NCBI RefSeq assembly: GCF_000758165.1
Contig: NZ_JNUP01000023.1
Span: 1 to 64,000 of the forward strand
From: Spirochaeta lutea
Lineage (GTDB): Bacteria > Spirochaetota > Spirochaetia > DSM-27196 > Salinispiraceae
Direction: 5' to 3'
DNA: 64,000 nucleotides
Below the pieces are notes generated by a model that worked only from the letters and a program-made list of their open reading frames with translations, ran no database searches and was not told where the DNA came from. The position numbers and the translations under genes are program-made. Shown here one piece after another: positions 36,719-45,051 of this stretch (position 1 is the stretch's first letter; each line of letters starts with the position of its first letter).

Positions 36719-38160
36719 TGCGATCACTGTATGCCGGTGTTTCAGGACTGCAAAATCATCAAACCCGGATGGATGTAATCGGTAACAACGTAGCAAACGT
36801 TAATACCACAGGGTTTAAGAAGGGACGGGTTAACTTCCAGGATTTGCTTTCCCAGACCCAGGCAGGGGCTGCGCGGCCCAATGAGCGGATCGGCGGGGTC
36901 AATCCGAAGCAGGTTGGTCTCGGTGTAAACATTGCCTCCATCGATACCATTCATACCCAGGGTTCCCTTCAGACCACCGGGGTTAAAACCGATGTCGCCA
37001 TCCAGGGTGAAGGGTTTTTCATCTTCCGGGACGGGGATCAGAGCCTGTACTCCCGTGCGGGAGCCTTTTCCCTGGACGCCGAGGGAACCTTGGTTAATCC
37101 CTCCAATGGAATGCGTCTCCAGGGCTGGCAAGCCCAGACCGTGGACGGGCAGACCTTCGTTAACCCCAGCTCCGAGATCGGAGACTTACGGATTCCCATC
37201 GGAAGTAAGGATCCGGCCAAGGCCACCAGCGAGGTGTTTATTGCTAGTAACCTAAATAAGCTAACCCCGACAATTCCGGCGGATAACCCATCAGCCGAAG
37301 CCGTCCGGGCGGGAACATGGCAGACCAGCTATGAGATTTTTGATCCCTTCGGGGGAAATCTCCGTTTGGAAATAGACTATACCCGGGCACCGGAAGATCA
37401 GGGTGCAAATCTCTGGCAGGGCACCATGCGGCTGGTAGATCAGGATGGCAACGAGGTGCCTGCCCAGTTATCCGTGGGAGGAACCGCGAACGGCGACGGA
37501 GATAATACCTTCCTGATACAGTTTGATAACTTCGGAACCCTGGAAAGCCTCCAGAATGCAGCGGGCGGAATTGATAATGTTGACGATTTACAGATTCAGG
37601 TGCAGTTTCAGGTGCCGGAAACCGCAATTCCGGATGTAGTTGATCCCGAAGAGGTTAACCCGGCCTTTATCGGTGCCCCCGGCGATCCAATCACCCAGAC
37701 ATTCAATGTGAATCTCGGTGAGGTGGGAAGCTTCACGGACTCAACCACCCAGTTTGCCAGCGAGAGCAGTAACAAGATCAAACGTCAGGACGGCTATACC
37801 ATGGGGTATCTCCAGGATTTTCGTATCGACCAGAGCGGAACGGTTACGGGAATCTTTTCCAACGGCACAAATCGGGCCTTGGGGCAGATCGCCCTAGCTA
37901 GCTTTGTAAATCCCGGGGGATTAGAGAAAGCAGGTGAAAACAATTACGTGGTTACCATCAACTCCGGCGAGGCGGACATTGGTCCCAGCGGTCAGGCTGG
38001 GAAGGGTAAGTTCATAGCTGGTGCGCTTGAGATGTCGAACGTGGATCTTGCTACGGAGTTTACGGACATGATCGTTACCCAACGCGGGTTCCAATCAAAC
38101 TCCAAGACCATACAGACGAGCGACCAAATGCTCCAAGAACTGCTTACCCTCAAGCGATAA
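36715..38160 (+). CDS. flgE: Flagellar hook protein FlgE, without cysteine
   Basis: FlgE is the hook subunit. The 481-residue protein has the N-terminal MMRSLYAGVSGLQNH and NVANVNTTGFKK signatures and a C-terminal FTDMIVTQRGFQSNSKTI helix, both complete. In treponemes, neighbouring FlgE subunits are joined by lysinoalanine between Lys165 and Cys178. Here K165 is conserved (GSKDPAK) but position 178 is Ser (codon AGT at 37246-37248 in FIASNLNK), and the whole protein has no Cys. The gene overlaps flgD by four bases (ATGA). Hook identity is certain; cross-linking is in doubt. Confidence 0.96.
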   Translation: MMRSLYAGVSGLQNHQTRMDVIGNNVANVNTTGFKKGRVNFQDLLSQTQAGAARPNERIGGVNPKQVGLGVNIASIDTIHTQGSLQTTGVKTDVAIQGEGFFIFRDGDQSLYSRAGAFSLDAEGTLVNPSNGMRLQGWQAQTVDGQTFVNPSSEIGDLRIPIGSKDPAKATSEVFIASNLNKLTPTIPADNPSAEAVRAGTWQTSYEIFDPFGGNLRLEIDYTRAPEDQGANLWQGTMRLVDQDGNEVPAQLSVGGTANGDGDNTFLIQFDNFGTLESLQNAAGGIDNVDDLQIQVQFQVPETAIPDVVDPEEVNPAFIGAPGDPITQTFNVNLGEVGSFTDSTTQFASESSNKIKRQDGYTMGYLQDFRIDQSGTVTGIFSNGTNRALGQIALASFVNPGGLEKAGENNYVVTINSGEADIGPSGQAGKGKFIAGALEMSNVDLATEFTDMIVTQRGFQSNSKTIQTSDQMLQELLTLKR

Positions 38161-38186
38161 TCTAGAATAAGGCCTGGAGGATAGCC

Positions 38187-38384
38187 GTGGTACCAGTGAC
38201 AAAATTGAATGGTGTACTATACTATGTGAACCCGCACCAGATTGAATATATTGAGAGCAATCCCGATACAACCCTGGTCATGCTGTCGGGTAAACGGCTG
38301 ATTGTGAAAGAAAGCTACGAAGATATTTTTCAGCGCATAGTAGACTACCGCAGGCTTATCGGAGCCTTTAAAAACGAGGAGTAA
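38187..38384 (+). CDS. flbD: Small flagellar protein FlbD
   Basis: FlbD is a 65-residue cytoplasmic protein found between flgE and motA in spirochaetes and Firmicutes. It has the family features: LNGVLYYVNPHQIEYIESNPDTT (shown in part at residues 8-20) and LIVKESYEDIFQRI. The start is GTG, six bases after GGAGG at 38176-38180. Its molecular role is not established. Confidence 0.9.
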   Translation: MVPVTKLNGVLYYVNPHQIEYIESNPDTTLVMLSGKRLIVKESYEDIFQRIVDYRRLIGAFKNEE

Positions 38385-38390
38385 TCTTAC

Positions 38391-39173
38391 ATGGATCTGG
38401 GAACAGTCGTTGGAATGATAGTCGGTTTTGGCATGGTGGTATTCGGTATCTTTACCGGTGGGGTAGGTATCGGATACTACATTGATCCGGGCTCTGTTCT
38501 CATTGTAGTCGGCGGTTCTATCGGGTCCATGCTTATTTCTGCACCCCTGTCCCGAACCCTCGGCCTGGGACGTTACTTCGGCATTCTTCTAAACACCCCA
38601 AATTACCAGGAGGCCAAGGTCATAAACGATCTTGTCGCCTTTGCCGAACGGGCACGCCGGGAAGGTCTGCTTGCCTTGGAGGACAACCTGGAAGAGGTTG
38701 AAGATGAGTTTATGCGGAAGGGGATTCAGCTGGTGGTGGACGGGACAGACCCCGAGATTATCAAAAACATTCTGTATACCGAGCTGAATCAGATAGATGA
38801 ACGCCACCAGGACGGCATTGAGTATTTCGGGAACTGGGGCTCCCTTGCCCCGGCATTCGGGATGATCGGAACCCTTATCGGACTCATTGCCATGCTGGCA
38901 AACCTAGAAGACCAGGCGGGCATTGCACAGGGTATGGCTACGGCCCTGATAACAACCCTGTACGGATCCATGATGGCGAATATATTCCTCCTGCCCTTCA
39001 GGAACAAACTCACCGACCGAAATAAGTACGAGATGAGGCAGAAGGAGATTGTTATTGAAGGGATTCTTTCCATTCAGAGCGGGGACAACCCCCGTATTCT
39101 CCTTGAAAAACTGTTAAGCTTCCTTCCTCCTGGCGAACGAGAGCCCATCAAGGCCGAATCCAGTCAGGCATAG
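38391..39173 (+). CDS. motA: Flagellar stator protein MotA
   Basis: MotA forms the proton channel and force generator with MotB. The 260-residue protein has four membrane helices (about 3-22, 32-50, 150-170, 180-200), a charged cytoplasmic loop between helices 2 and 3, and the conserved GSLAPAFGMIGTLIGLIAML block carrying the key proline. Length is typical. Confidence 0.95.
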   Translation: MDLGTVVGMIVGFGMVVFGIFTGGVGIGYYIDPGSVLIVVGGSIGSMLISAPLSRTLGLGRYFGILLNTPNYQEAKVINDLVAFAERARREGLLALEDNLEEVEDEFMRKGIQLVVDGTDPEIIKNILYTELNQIDERHQDGIEYFGNWGSLAPAFGMIGTLIGLIAMLANLEDQAGIAQGMATALITTLYGSMMANIFLLPFRNKLTDRNKYEMRQKEIVIEGILSIQSGDNPRILLEKLLSFLPPGEREPIKAESSQA

Positions 39174-39182
39174 GAGTGACCC

Positions 39183-39911
39183 ATGGCTGAGCGTAAAAAG
39201 AAACAAAAATGCCCCGAAGGGGTGCCTGAATACATGCTTACCTACGGGGACATGGTTACCCTGTTATTGACCTTCTTTGTAATGATGTTCACCACTGCCA
39301 CGGTGGACGGATACAAGCTTCAGCTTATTCTTGCAGCCTTCCAGGGGCTGGGTAATTTTGACGGCGGTAATACCCTGGCTGAAGGCAGGCTGGCTGAATT
39401 GGGCAACAATATAGAGAGTTTACCCAGTTTGCAAGCAGGGCGGAGTCTTGCCCAAGCACGGCGGCTGGCCGTCAGTCTTTTTGAACCCGAGGTAAAGGCG
39501 AATAAGGTTCGGATTACCGAGGATGAACGAGGACTGGTAATCTCTCTGGCCTCCGACGCCTTCTTTGATACCGCCAGCGCCCAGGTTAAAATAGAACAGA
39601 CCCGGGATGTTCTGATAAAACTAGCCCAGCTCCTGAATAGTCCCGGGGTGGGAAACCGGCTGTTCAGAATTGAAGGCCATACCGATGACGAGCCCACCGA
39701 CCCCAATGGACCCTGGCCTACAAACTGGCATCTGGGAATGGCCCGGGCATTAAACACCATGCTCTACCTCACGGAATTCGGAGCCCCGGAACCGCGCTTT
39801 CAGGTGATGACCTTCGGTGAATTCCGGCCCCTGGTTTCCAACCAAACCCCCGAGGGAATGGCGTACAACCGCCGGGTAGATGTAATCATTCTGACCGAGG
39901 GTAACCTCTGA
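39183..39911 (+). CDS. motB: Flagellar stator protein MotB
   Basis: MotB anchors the stator to peptidoglycan and carries the proton-binding Asp. The 242-residue protein has a short basic N-terminus, one helix containing TYGDMVTLLLTFFVMMF with the essential Asp at about residue 23, a plug region, and an OmpA/MotB domain from about 110 with RIEGHTDDEP and NRRVDVIIL. It lies 9 bases after motA. Confidence 0.96.
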   Translation: MAERKKKQKCPEGVPEYMLTYGDMVTLLLTFFVMMFTTATVDGYKLQLILAAFQGLGNFDGGNTLAEGRLAELGNNIESLPSLQAGRSLAQARRLAVSLFEPEVKANKVRITEDERGLVISLASDAFFDTASAQVKIEQTRDVLIKLAQLLNSPGVGNRLFRIEGHTDDEPTDPNGPWPTNWHLGMARALNTMLYLTEFGAPEPRFQVMTFGEFRPLVSNQTPEGMAYNRRVDVIILTEGNL

Positions 39912-39933
39912 GTACCCCTCTATCGGGCGGGCC

Positions 39934-39953
39934 TTACAACCTTTTGCGCACTA
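39934..39953. repeat. Solo end of the ~100-bp inverted-repeat element
   Basis: The 20-mer TTACAACCTTTTGCGCACTA is identical to the right end of the element at 57792-57892. No matching left end or interior is found in the bases to its left, which are the 3-prime end of motB. It is either an element remnant or a chance-preserved site. It ends in TA like the other copies. Confidence 0.7.
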
Positions 39954-40161
39954 CCCAAACGATTGGAACAATTCTGACGGCCACCCTACCCTGGGGCCGG
40001 ATTCCGCCCCACCCTGGGATGCTCGAGGTCGTTACACCGTTGTACTCACCACCTCATCCTCCCCGCAGGAAGAAGCCGATTGGAGGAATCATCCAATCGT
40101 CACTATCTGTTTGAGGATGACAGGTATTTTCCGGTCAGCCGAGAAATTCCAAATTCCTCAC

Positions 40162-40191
40162 TTGTCTTTTTATTGAATCTGCCGATATTCT
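40162..40191 (+). promoter_or_regulatory. Candidate promoter for fliL-fliM onward
   Basis: TTGTCT (40162-40167) and TATTCT (40186-40191) are 18 bases apart and could serve sigma-70. Alternatively GCCGATAT (40181-40188) matches the sigma-28 -10 element at 7 of 8 bases, but no TAAA lies at the right distance upstream. Either would split the flagellar cluster at the motB-fliL gap. Confidence 0.35.
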
Positions 40192-40229
40192 TACTGTAAC
40201 CCTGATCGGGATAATGGGAGGAGTTAGTC

Positions 40230-40787
40230 ATGTCTGATGATTTTTTGGAAGGTGATGATGATGTCCTTTCCGCGGAAGGTGCTGGAGGGAAGGATGCAAA
40301 ACAGAAGGTTGGCTTTCTTCCTGCGATAGTTATCCAGGTACTTAAGTGGGGCGCCATCATTCTGGGACTTATTATCCTGGTGGTAACCATCGTCATAGTC
40401 ACTCTGAACATCCTCGGGGCAACCGGGCCTGGACAGGCGCGAACAGATATTACCGAGGATTACCAGCAGGATCTGCCGGTGTATTCCTACCATGCCTTGG
40501 ATGAGCTGCGGGGAATCACCAGCGACGAGGTGCGTAGGACCTATGTCGTAGAGGTGCAGATTGGGTATGACGAGGGTGATGATGCCACACTGAACGAGAT
40601 CCTGAAGCGTAAGGTACCCATGACGGATATTCTCTTAGGCTGGTTCAGCGAACAGACAGCCGCGTACCTACTAAATAACTCGAACCGCGAAGAAATCCGC
40701 AACAAGGTCAAGGCTCTGCTGAATCGAATACTCACCAGAGATATCAGGGAAGTGCGGTTTACGAAATTCCAAGTTTTGGAATTCTAG
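40230..40787 (+). CDS. fliL: Flagellar basal body-associated protein FliL
   Basis: FliL surrounds and stabilises the stator. The 185-residue protein has an acidic cytoplasmic N-terminus, one membrane helix at about residues 35-60, and a periplasmic stomatin-like domain from about 90 with RRTYVVEVQIGYDE and the late REVRFTKFQVLEF strand. GGGAGGAG precedes the ATG. It lies before fliM as in most spirochaetes. Confidence 0.93.
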   Translation: MSDDFLEGDDDVLSAEGAGGKDAKQKVGFLPAIVIQVLKWGAIILGLIILVVTIVIVTLNILGATGPGQARTDITEDYQQDLPVYSYHALDELRGITSDEVRRTYVVEVQIGYDEGDDATLNEILKRKVPMTDILLGWFSEQTAAYLLNNSNREEIRNKVKALLNRILTRDIREVRFTKFQVLEF

Positions 40788-40935
40788 GGTAATGGTGATT
40801 CGAATGCTGCTGTTCTCAACCATCCTGGGTGGTGACGGGTGGACGACCCGCTATCCTTGCGGGGGTAGAGCTTCGCTTGAAAAACCACGGTAGGTGTGCA
40901 AAACTTAGGACTGAATATGAAAAGGGGAACCCGAG

Positions 40936-41970
40936 ATGACTGAGGTTTTGTCCCAGGACGAAATTGACCAACTACTAACCGCGATTTCATCTGGGGATAT
41001 CGATACAGAGGACGTTGCAACTCACAGTGAAAGCTCTAATCGTAAGATAAAAATTTACGATTTCAAGCGACCGGATAAGTTTTCTAAGGAACAGATCAGA
41101 ACTGTGTCCATCATGCACGAAACCTTCGCCCGGTTAACCACCACCTCCCTTTCAGCCAATCTGCGGAGCCTGGTCCAGGTCCATGTTGCCAGCGTAGACC
41201 AGTTGACCTACGAGGAGTTTATCCGATCCATCCCAAACCCCACGACCCTGGCGGTAATAAATATGGATCCCCTTAAGGGGTCTGCAATCCTGGAAATTGA
41301 TCCAGCCATAACCTTTTCCATCATTGACCGCCTCTTCGGTGGAAAGGGTGAGGGAACCAAGGTAACCAGGGATCTCACCGATATTGAACAGTCCGTCATG
41401 GAGGGTATCATTGTTCGGATTCTCGGTAACATGCGGGAAGCCTGGAGCCAGGTTATCGATCTTCGGCCCCGGCTGGGTCAGATAGAAACGAATCCCCAGT
41501 TCGCCCAGATCGTCCCCCCTACAGAGATGGTCGTTCTGGTAACCCTGGAGACGAAGGTCGGCGATGTGGAGGGGATGATGAATTTCTGTATCCCCTATCT
41601 TACCATCGAGCCTATAATTTCAAAGCTTTCCGCCCAATACTGGTATAGCTCGGTACGCCGCGGTACCACCACTGAAAACCTTAATACCCTTCGAGATCGC
41701 CTCTCGGCAATTGAGGTTGATGTGGTAGCAGAAATCGGGCGATTGCAGCTCACAATGCGGGATGTGTTATCCCTGAGGGTGGGGGATGTCATTCGTCTAC
41801 AGAACGTGCGGATAAGCGATGCTATGTCTCTGAACGTTGGAAATAAAACAAAATTCCTATGTAAACCCGGATTGATGGGTAAAAAACTGGCCGTACAGAT
41901 TATTAAACAGATTAAAGGTCCGGACGCCGATGAATTTGAGGAATTGGCAGCAGAGGTCGATGAGGTTTAA
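40936..41970 (+). CDS. fliM: Flagellar motor switch protein FliM
   Basis: FliM is the switch protein that binds phospho-CheY. The 344-residue protein has the N-terminal CheY-binding peptide LSQDEIDQLLTAI (residues 5-17), a CheC-like middle domain with the GGKGEG-type loop near residue 133, and the C-terminal SpoA domain with VGDVIRLQN. The 148-base gap before it has a perfect 5-bp stem (CGGGT/ACCCG near 40836) and no clear promoter. Confidence 0.96.
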   Translation: MTEVLSQDEIDQLLTAISSGDIDTEDVATHSESSNRKIKIYDFKRPDKFSKEQIRTVSIMHETFARLTTTSLSANLRSLVQVHVASVDQLTYEEFIRSIPNPTTLAVINMDPLKGSAILEIDPAITFSIIDRLFGGKGEGTKVTRDLTDIEQSVMEGIIVRILGNMREAWSQVIDLRPRLGQIETNPQFAQIVPPTEMVVLVTLETKVGDVEGMMNFCIPYLTIEPIISKLSAQYWYSSVRRGTTTENLNTLRDRLSAIEVDVVAEIGRLQLTMRDVLSLRVGDVIRLQNVRISDAMSLNVGNKTKFLCKPGLMGKKLAVQIIKQIKGPDADEFEELAAEVDEV

Positions 41971-42012
41971 CCGGATTATGCCGATGATAGAGGCAACCGA
42001 AGGAGTAAAAGA

Positions 42013-43116
42013 ATGAGTGATGGATCCCTCTCTCAAGATGAAATTGATGCATTGTTGCAGGGTTCTACCGGAATGGATTTGGAAGAACCGAAACCTGCAG
42101 GTTCTGACGGATTAAGTGATCAACAGGTTAAGCAGTTTATCTCTATCATCCAGGGAACCGTAGATACTCAAGGCTCGAATTTTGCTATGCTACTTGGCAA
42201 ATCCGTAACCATTGGAGCCCCTAAATCCGAGCAGCTTAGCAAGGCTGAGCTAGCCGGCGGTTTGGAAGATGGCGGCGTACAACTCCATCTGGATCTCGAG
42301 GACGGAGTAGACGGCAGTCATGGCTACCTGATCAGCAAGGAGACGGCCCTCGGTATAGCCGGACCCATGATGGGTCTGGATGGGGTGGATCTGGACGATG
42401 CCGCCATGAATGCCCTGCAGGAGGCGTTTTCAAACCTCTCCGGACCAGTGGTTACCGCTCTCTCGGATTCAACAGGGAAGAGTTTTATGACTCAACCTCC
42501 CGAGGGCGAGGAATTCACCGGAAGGCCAGCCGTCCGGGGACAGAAGTTCTTACGGATTGCCTACCCGCTGAGTATCGAAGGCAACGATGCAGGTACCATC
42601 TACCAGTATTTTGAGCTTCCAGCTGTCGCTTCCATGCTGGAGAAGGGAAAGTCTGGGGGATCCTCTTCCAATGATCCCCTGAGTCAAGCCATGAATATGC
42701 AGAATCAAAGTATGCCCGATATGTCCGGCCTTGAAGGATGGGGCATGTCAGGGGGAGGCGCCCAGGGAGGCGGTCAGGCCATGCAGGGTAACGGCGCCTC
42801 GGTTCAGTCCGTGCAATTTCCGAGCTTCAACCAAGGTGCCCAGGGCCAAGGTGAGCAGGGTAACATCGGTCTACTCATGGATGTCTACATGGAGATGACC
42901 GTAGAATTAGGACGAACCAAGCGCCTGATTAAAGACATCCTTGGAATGGGTGAAGGGACAATCATTGAATTAGACAAGCTTGCCGGTGAGCCAGTGGACA
43001 TTTTGGTCAATCATAAGCTCATTGCCCGAGGAGAAGTAGTAGTAATTGATGAAAATTTCGGTGTTCGTGTCACTGAGATCATTTCTACTATGGAAAGAAT
43101 TAATAATATGACGTAG
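42013..43116 (+). CDS. fliY: Flagellar motor switch phosphatase/C-ring protein FliY
   Basis: This 367-residue FliN-type protein is much longer than enteric FliN. It has an N-terminal CheY-binding-like motif LSQDEIDALLQ (residues 6-16), a CheC-like phosphatase region (about 40-205), a Gly/Gln/Met-rich linker (about 215-280), and a C-terminal SpoA domain with LLMDVYMEMTVELGRTK and GEVVVIDENFGVRVTEI. That is the FliY architecture, which may dephosphorylate CheY-P. Whether the CheC part is catalytic cannot be read with certainty. Confidence 0.9.
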   Translation: MSDGSLSQDEIDALLQGSTGMDLEEPKPAGSDGLSDQQVKQFISIIQGTVDTQGSNFAMLLGKSVTIGAPKSEQLSKAELAGGLEDGGVQLHLDLEDGVDGSHGYLISKETALGIAGPMMGLDGVDLDDAAMNALQEAFSNLSGPVVTALSDSTGKSFMTQPPEGEEFTGRPAVRGQKFLRIAYPLSIEGNDAGTIYQYFELPAVASMLEKGKSGGSSSNDPLSQAMNMQNQSMPDMSGLEGWGMSGGGAQGGGQAMQGNGASVQSVQFPSFNQGAQGQGEQGNIGLLMDVYMEMTVELGRTKRLIKDILGMGEGTIIELDKLAGEPVDILVNHKLIARGEVVVIDENFGVRVTEIISTMERINNMT

Positions 43117-43180
43117 AATAGTGTAAAGATACTGGAACAAGGGTGACTGCAGATCACCCCCGGTAAAAGGGAGGGGAACA

Positions 43181-43945
43181 CTGAAACGCTACGCCATTGT
43201 TGCGTTGGCGCTTGCCTGGGGTTTGGGAGCCCTGGGTGCTGTGTTCGGACAACAGACATCGGAATCTACAGGCTCAACCCTTGGGGAAGGAGCTGGTGCT
43301 GTACAGTCGAACCAGGCGCAGAACAACGCTGTTACGGATCCCAATTCCAATCAGAATGAAATCTCAATCTCAAACACGAGAGGTGCCTCCGGGTCAGGGA
43401 ACTATGTACCCACTGATGAGGAGAGTCTGGCCTTCCCCGGGGAGGATGCCGAGGATGTGCAGCCCGGAGAGGATGAAGACTCCTCGGCATACCAGGCAAT
43501 TGGATTAAGCGATGTCATCAGGATGGTCCTGGTCCTGGTTCTGGTCATCTTGGTTATCTACGGTTTGTATTACCTGCTCAAGCGCCTCAACAAGCCTCAG
43601 AAATCCGAATCAGGTATGATTGCCCTTCGAGAACAGACCTCCCTGGGTGGATCTCGAAATCTATATCTGGTGGAGGTCGGGAACCAGATTTTCCTGTTGG
43701 GGGCAAGTGATTCGTCCTTCCAACTCTTAACCGAAATCACCGATGACGAAACCAAGCAAGAAATAATTCTCAATTCCCAAAAAAACCAGGCAGACCAGGG
43801 GCGCAGTTTTTCCGCCTTGCTCTCCCGGTGGCTGCCCGGTGGAGCCGCCCAAACCCCGGATGGGGAGGTGAAACCCCCGCACCAAGACCAGAAACAAGGA
43901 TACGATTTTTTACAAAACCAACGCGAGAGGTTAAAAAAATGGTAG
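43181..43945 (+). CDS. fliO: Flagellar biosynthesis protein FliO, apparent CTG start
   Basis: FliO helps assemble the FliP ring of the export gate. The protein has a signal peptide, an acidic Ser/Gln-rich periplasmic stretch, a membrane helix at about residues 110-133 and a cytoplasmic FliO domain with MIALREQTSLGGSRNLYLVEV. The only in-frame codon that gives a proper signal peptide (K-R at positions 2-3, then IVALALAWGLGALGAVFG) is CTG 43181, six bases after GGAGG (43170-43174). The next candidate, TTG 43205, would cut the signal and lacks a ribosome site. It overlaps fliP by seven bases. Confidence 0.85.
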   Translation: MKRYAIVALALAWGLGALGAVFGQQTSESTGSTLGEGAGAVQSNQAQNNAVTDPNSNQNEISISNTRGASGSGNYVPTDEESLAFPGEDAEDVQPGEDEDSSAYQAIGLSDVIRMVLVLVLVILVIYGLYYLLKRLNKPQKSESGMIALREQTSLGGSRNLYLVEVGNQIFLLGASDSSFQLLTEITDDETKQEIILNSQKNQADQGRSFSALLSRWLPGGAAQTPDGEVKPPHQDQKQGYDFLQNQRERLKKW

Positions 43946-44757
43946 GTCCAAAACGCTTTATACTTATTGCGATGGGACTCTTCCTGCCCCTTATACCTAC
44001 CCTCGGTCAGACCATTGATGATACCGGTTTGAGTGCTGTTTCGCCTGAGTTGATCTTGCAGGGAGGGGAGGAATTGCCTCTTCCTTTCTTCGACCTATCC
44101 GTCAGGCAGCCCCAGGGGAACCAGGAGGTGGCCCTGGCAGTCCAGCTCCTCCTAGTGTTGGCTGTGTTATCCCTTGCTCCGTCCATTATTATTCTGACTA
44201 CCAGTTTTCTACGCATCGCTATCGTCTTTGATTTTATCAAACGGGCTATCGGGCTTCAGCAGGTTCCTCCGACTCAGGTGCTCATGGGGGTCGCTCTCTT
44301 TCTAACCATATTTATCATGTGGCCCACCTTTAGTGCAGTCTATGAAAATGCCTACCAGCCGATGGCGAATGAGGAGATCGGCATAGAAGAGGCGTATACC
44401 CGGCTTGAAGGGGAATTTAGGGTATTTATGTACCGCCAGATGCGCAACAGTCCGGATTCCATCCGGTTGTTTATGCGCCTCTCGGATCTGCCTCGACCGG
44501 AAAACCTGAGCCAGGTTCCCACCCATGTACTTATACCGGCCTTTGTCTTAAATGAGATGACCGTGGCCTTTAAAATCGGAATTTTACTTTTCATCCCCTT
44601 TATCATCATCGACATGGTGGTTTCCAGCACCCTCATGTCCATGGGAATGATCATGCTTCCACCGGTCATGATAAGTATGCCTTTTAAGTTGATTCTGTTT
44701 GTTCTCGTGGACGGTTGGACGCTGTTAACCCAGCAGCTCGTGGCAAGCTTTGGATAG
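43939..44757 (+). CDS. fliP: Flagellar export gate protein FliP
   Basis: FliP forms the core of the type III export channel. The 272-residue product has a cleavable signal peptide (residues 1-23), then LAPSIIILTTSFLRIAIVFDFIKRAIG, the family block (shown in part around residues 79-98), a periplasmic domain, and late helices with FKIGILLFIPFIIIDMVVS. The ATG 43939 is in the fliO end with GAGAGG upstream; an earlier in-frame start at 43828 would spoil the signal peptide. Confidence 0.95.
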   Translation: MVGPKRFILIAMGLFLPLIPTLGQTIDDTGLSAVSPELILQGGEELPLPFFDLSVRQPQGNQEVALAVQLLLVLAVLSLAPSIIILTTSFLRIAIVFDFIKRAIGLQQVPPTQVLMGVALFLTIFIMWPTFSAVYENAYQPMANEEIGIEEAYTRLEGEFRVFMYRQMRNSPDSIRLFMRLSDLPRPENLSQVPTHVLIPAFVLNEMTVAFKIGILLFIPFIIIDMVVSSTLMSMGMIMLPPVMISMPFKLILFVLVDGWTLLTQQLVASFG

Positions 44758-44769
44758 GAGGAAGATCTA

Positions 44770-45039
44770 ATGGACATGGGTACGGCAGTTACAATTCTAC
44801 GCGGCGGCATATTTCAGATCCTGATTCTCTCAGCACCGATGCTGCTTATCGGGATGGCCGTGGGGCTGATCATTTCAATCTTTCAGGCCACCACCTCTAT
44901 TCAGGAGCAAACCCTTACCTTCGTACCCAAAATTGCCGCCATTCTCATCGTGCTTATGTTTTTCGGACCTTGGATGATCGGAACGCTCATGAACTATACC
45001 GTGGCATTATTCAGTCAGATACCAGGTATGGTACGGTAA
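44770..45039 (+). CDS. fliQ: Flagellar export gate protein FliQ
   Basis: FliQ is a two-helix gate protein of 89 residues. Helix 1 spans about residues 15-40 with the LIGMAVGLIISIFQATTSIQ hallmark (residues 21-40), and helix 2 about 50-75. TLTFVPKI links them. AGGAGG lies before the ATG. Confidence 0.96.
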   Translation: MDMGTAVTILRGGIFQILILSAPMLLIGMAVGLIISIFQATTSIQEQTLTFVPKIAAILIVLMFFGPWMIGTLMNYTVALFSQIPGMVR

Positions 45040-45051
45040 AAGAGGATAGGA

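Larger units (their letters stand above)
39912..40229. other. 318-bp motB-fliL gap with nested inverted repeats
   Basis: No gene is seen. Besides the repeat end at 39934-39953 it holds a GC stem at 39993-40010 (GGGG-CCGG against CCGCCCC, one bulge) and a nested structure: TCATCCTC (40054-40061) with GAGGATGA (40113-40120) enclosing a perfect 8-bp stem CGATTGGA/TCCAATCG (40077-40084/40092-40099). None is followed by a T run. A candidate promoter follows at 40162. Confidence 0.55.

Noticed and set aside
40801-40915. A further copy of the ~100-bp element between fliL and fliM
   Set aside because: GTGTGCAAAACTT at 40894-40906 and a GGTGGTGACGGGTGG-like stretch resemble parts of the element, but order and spacing do not match and no inverted partner end was found.
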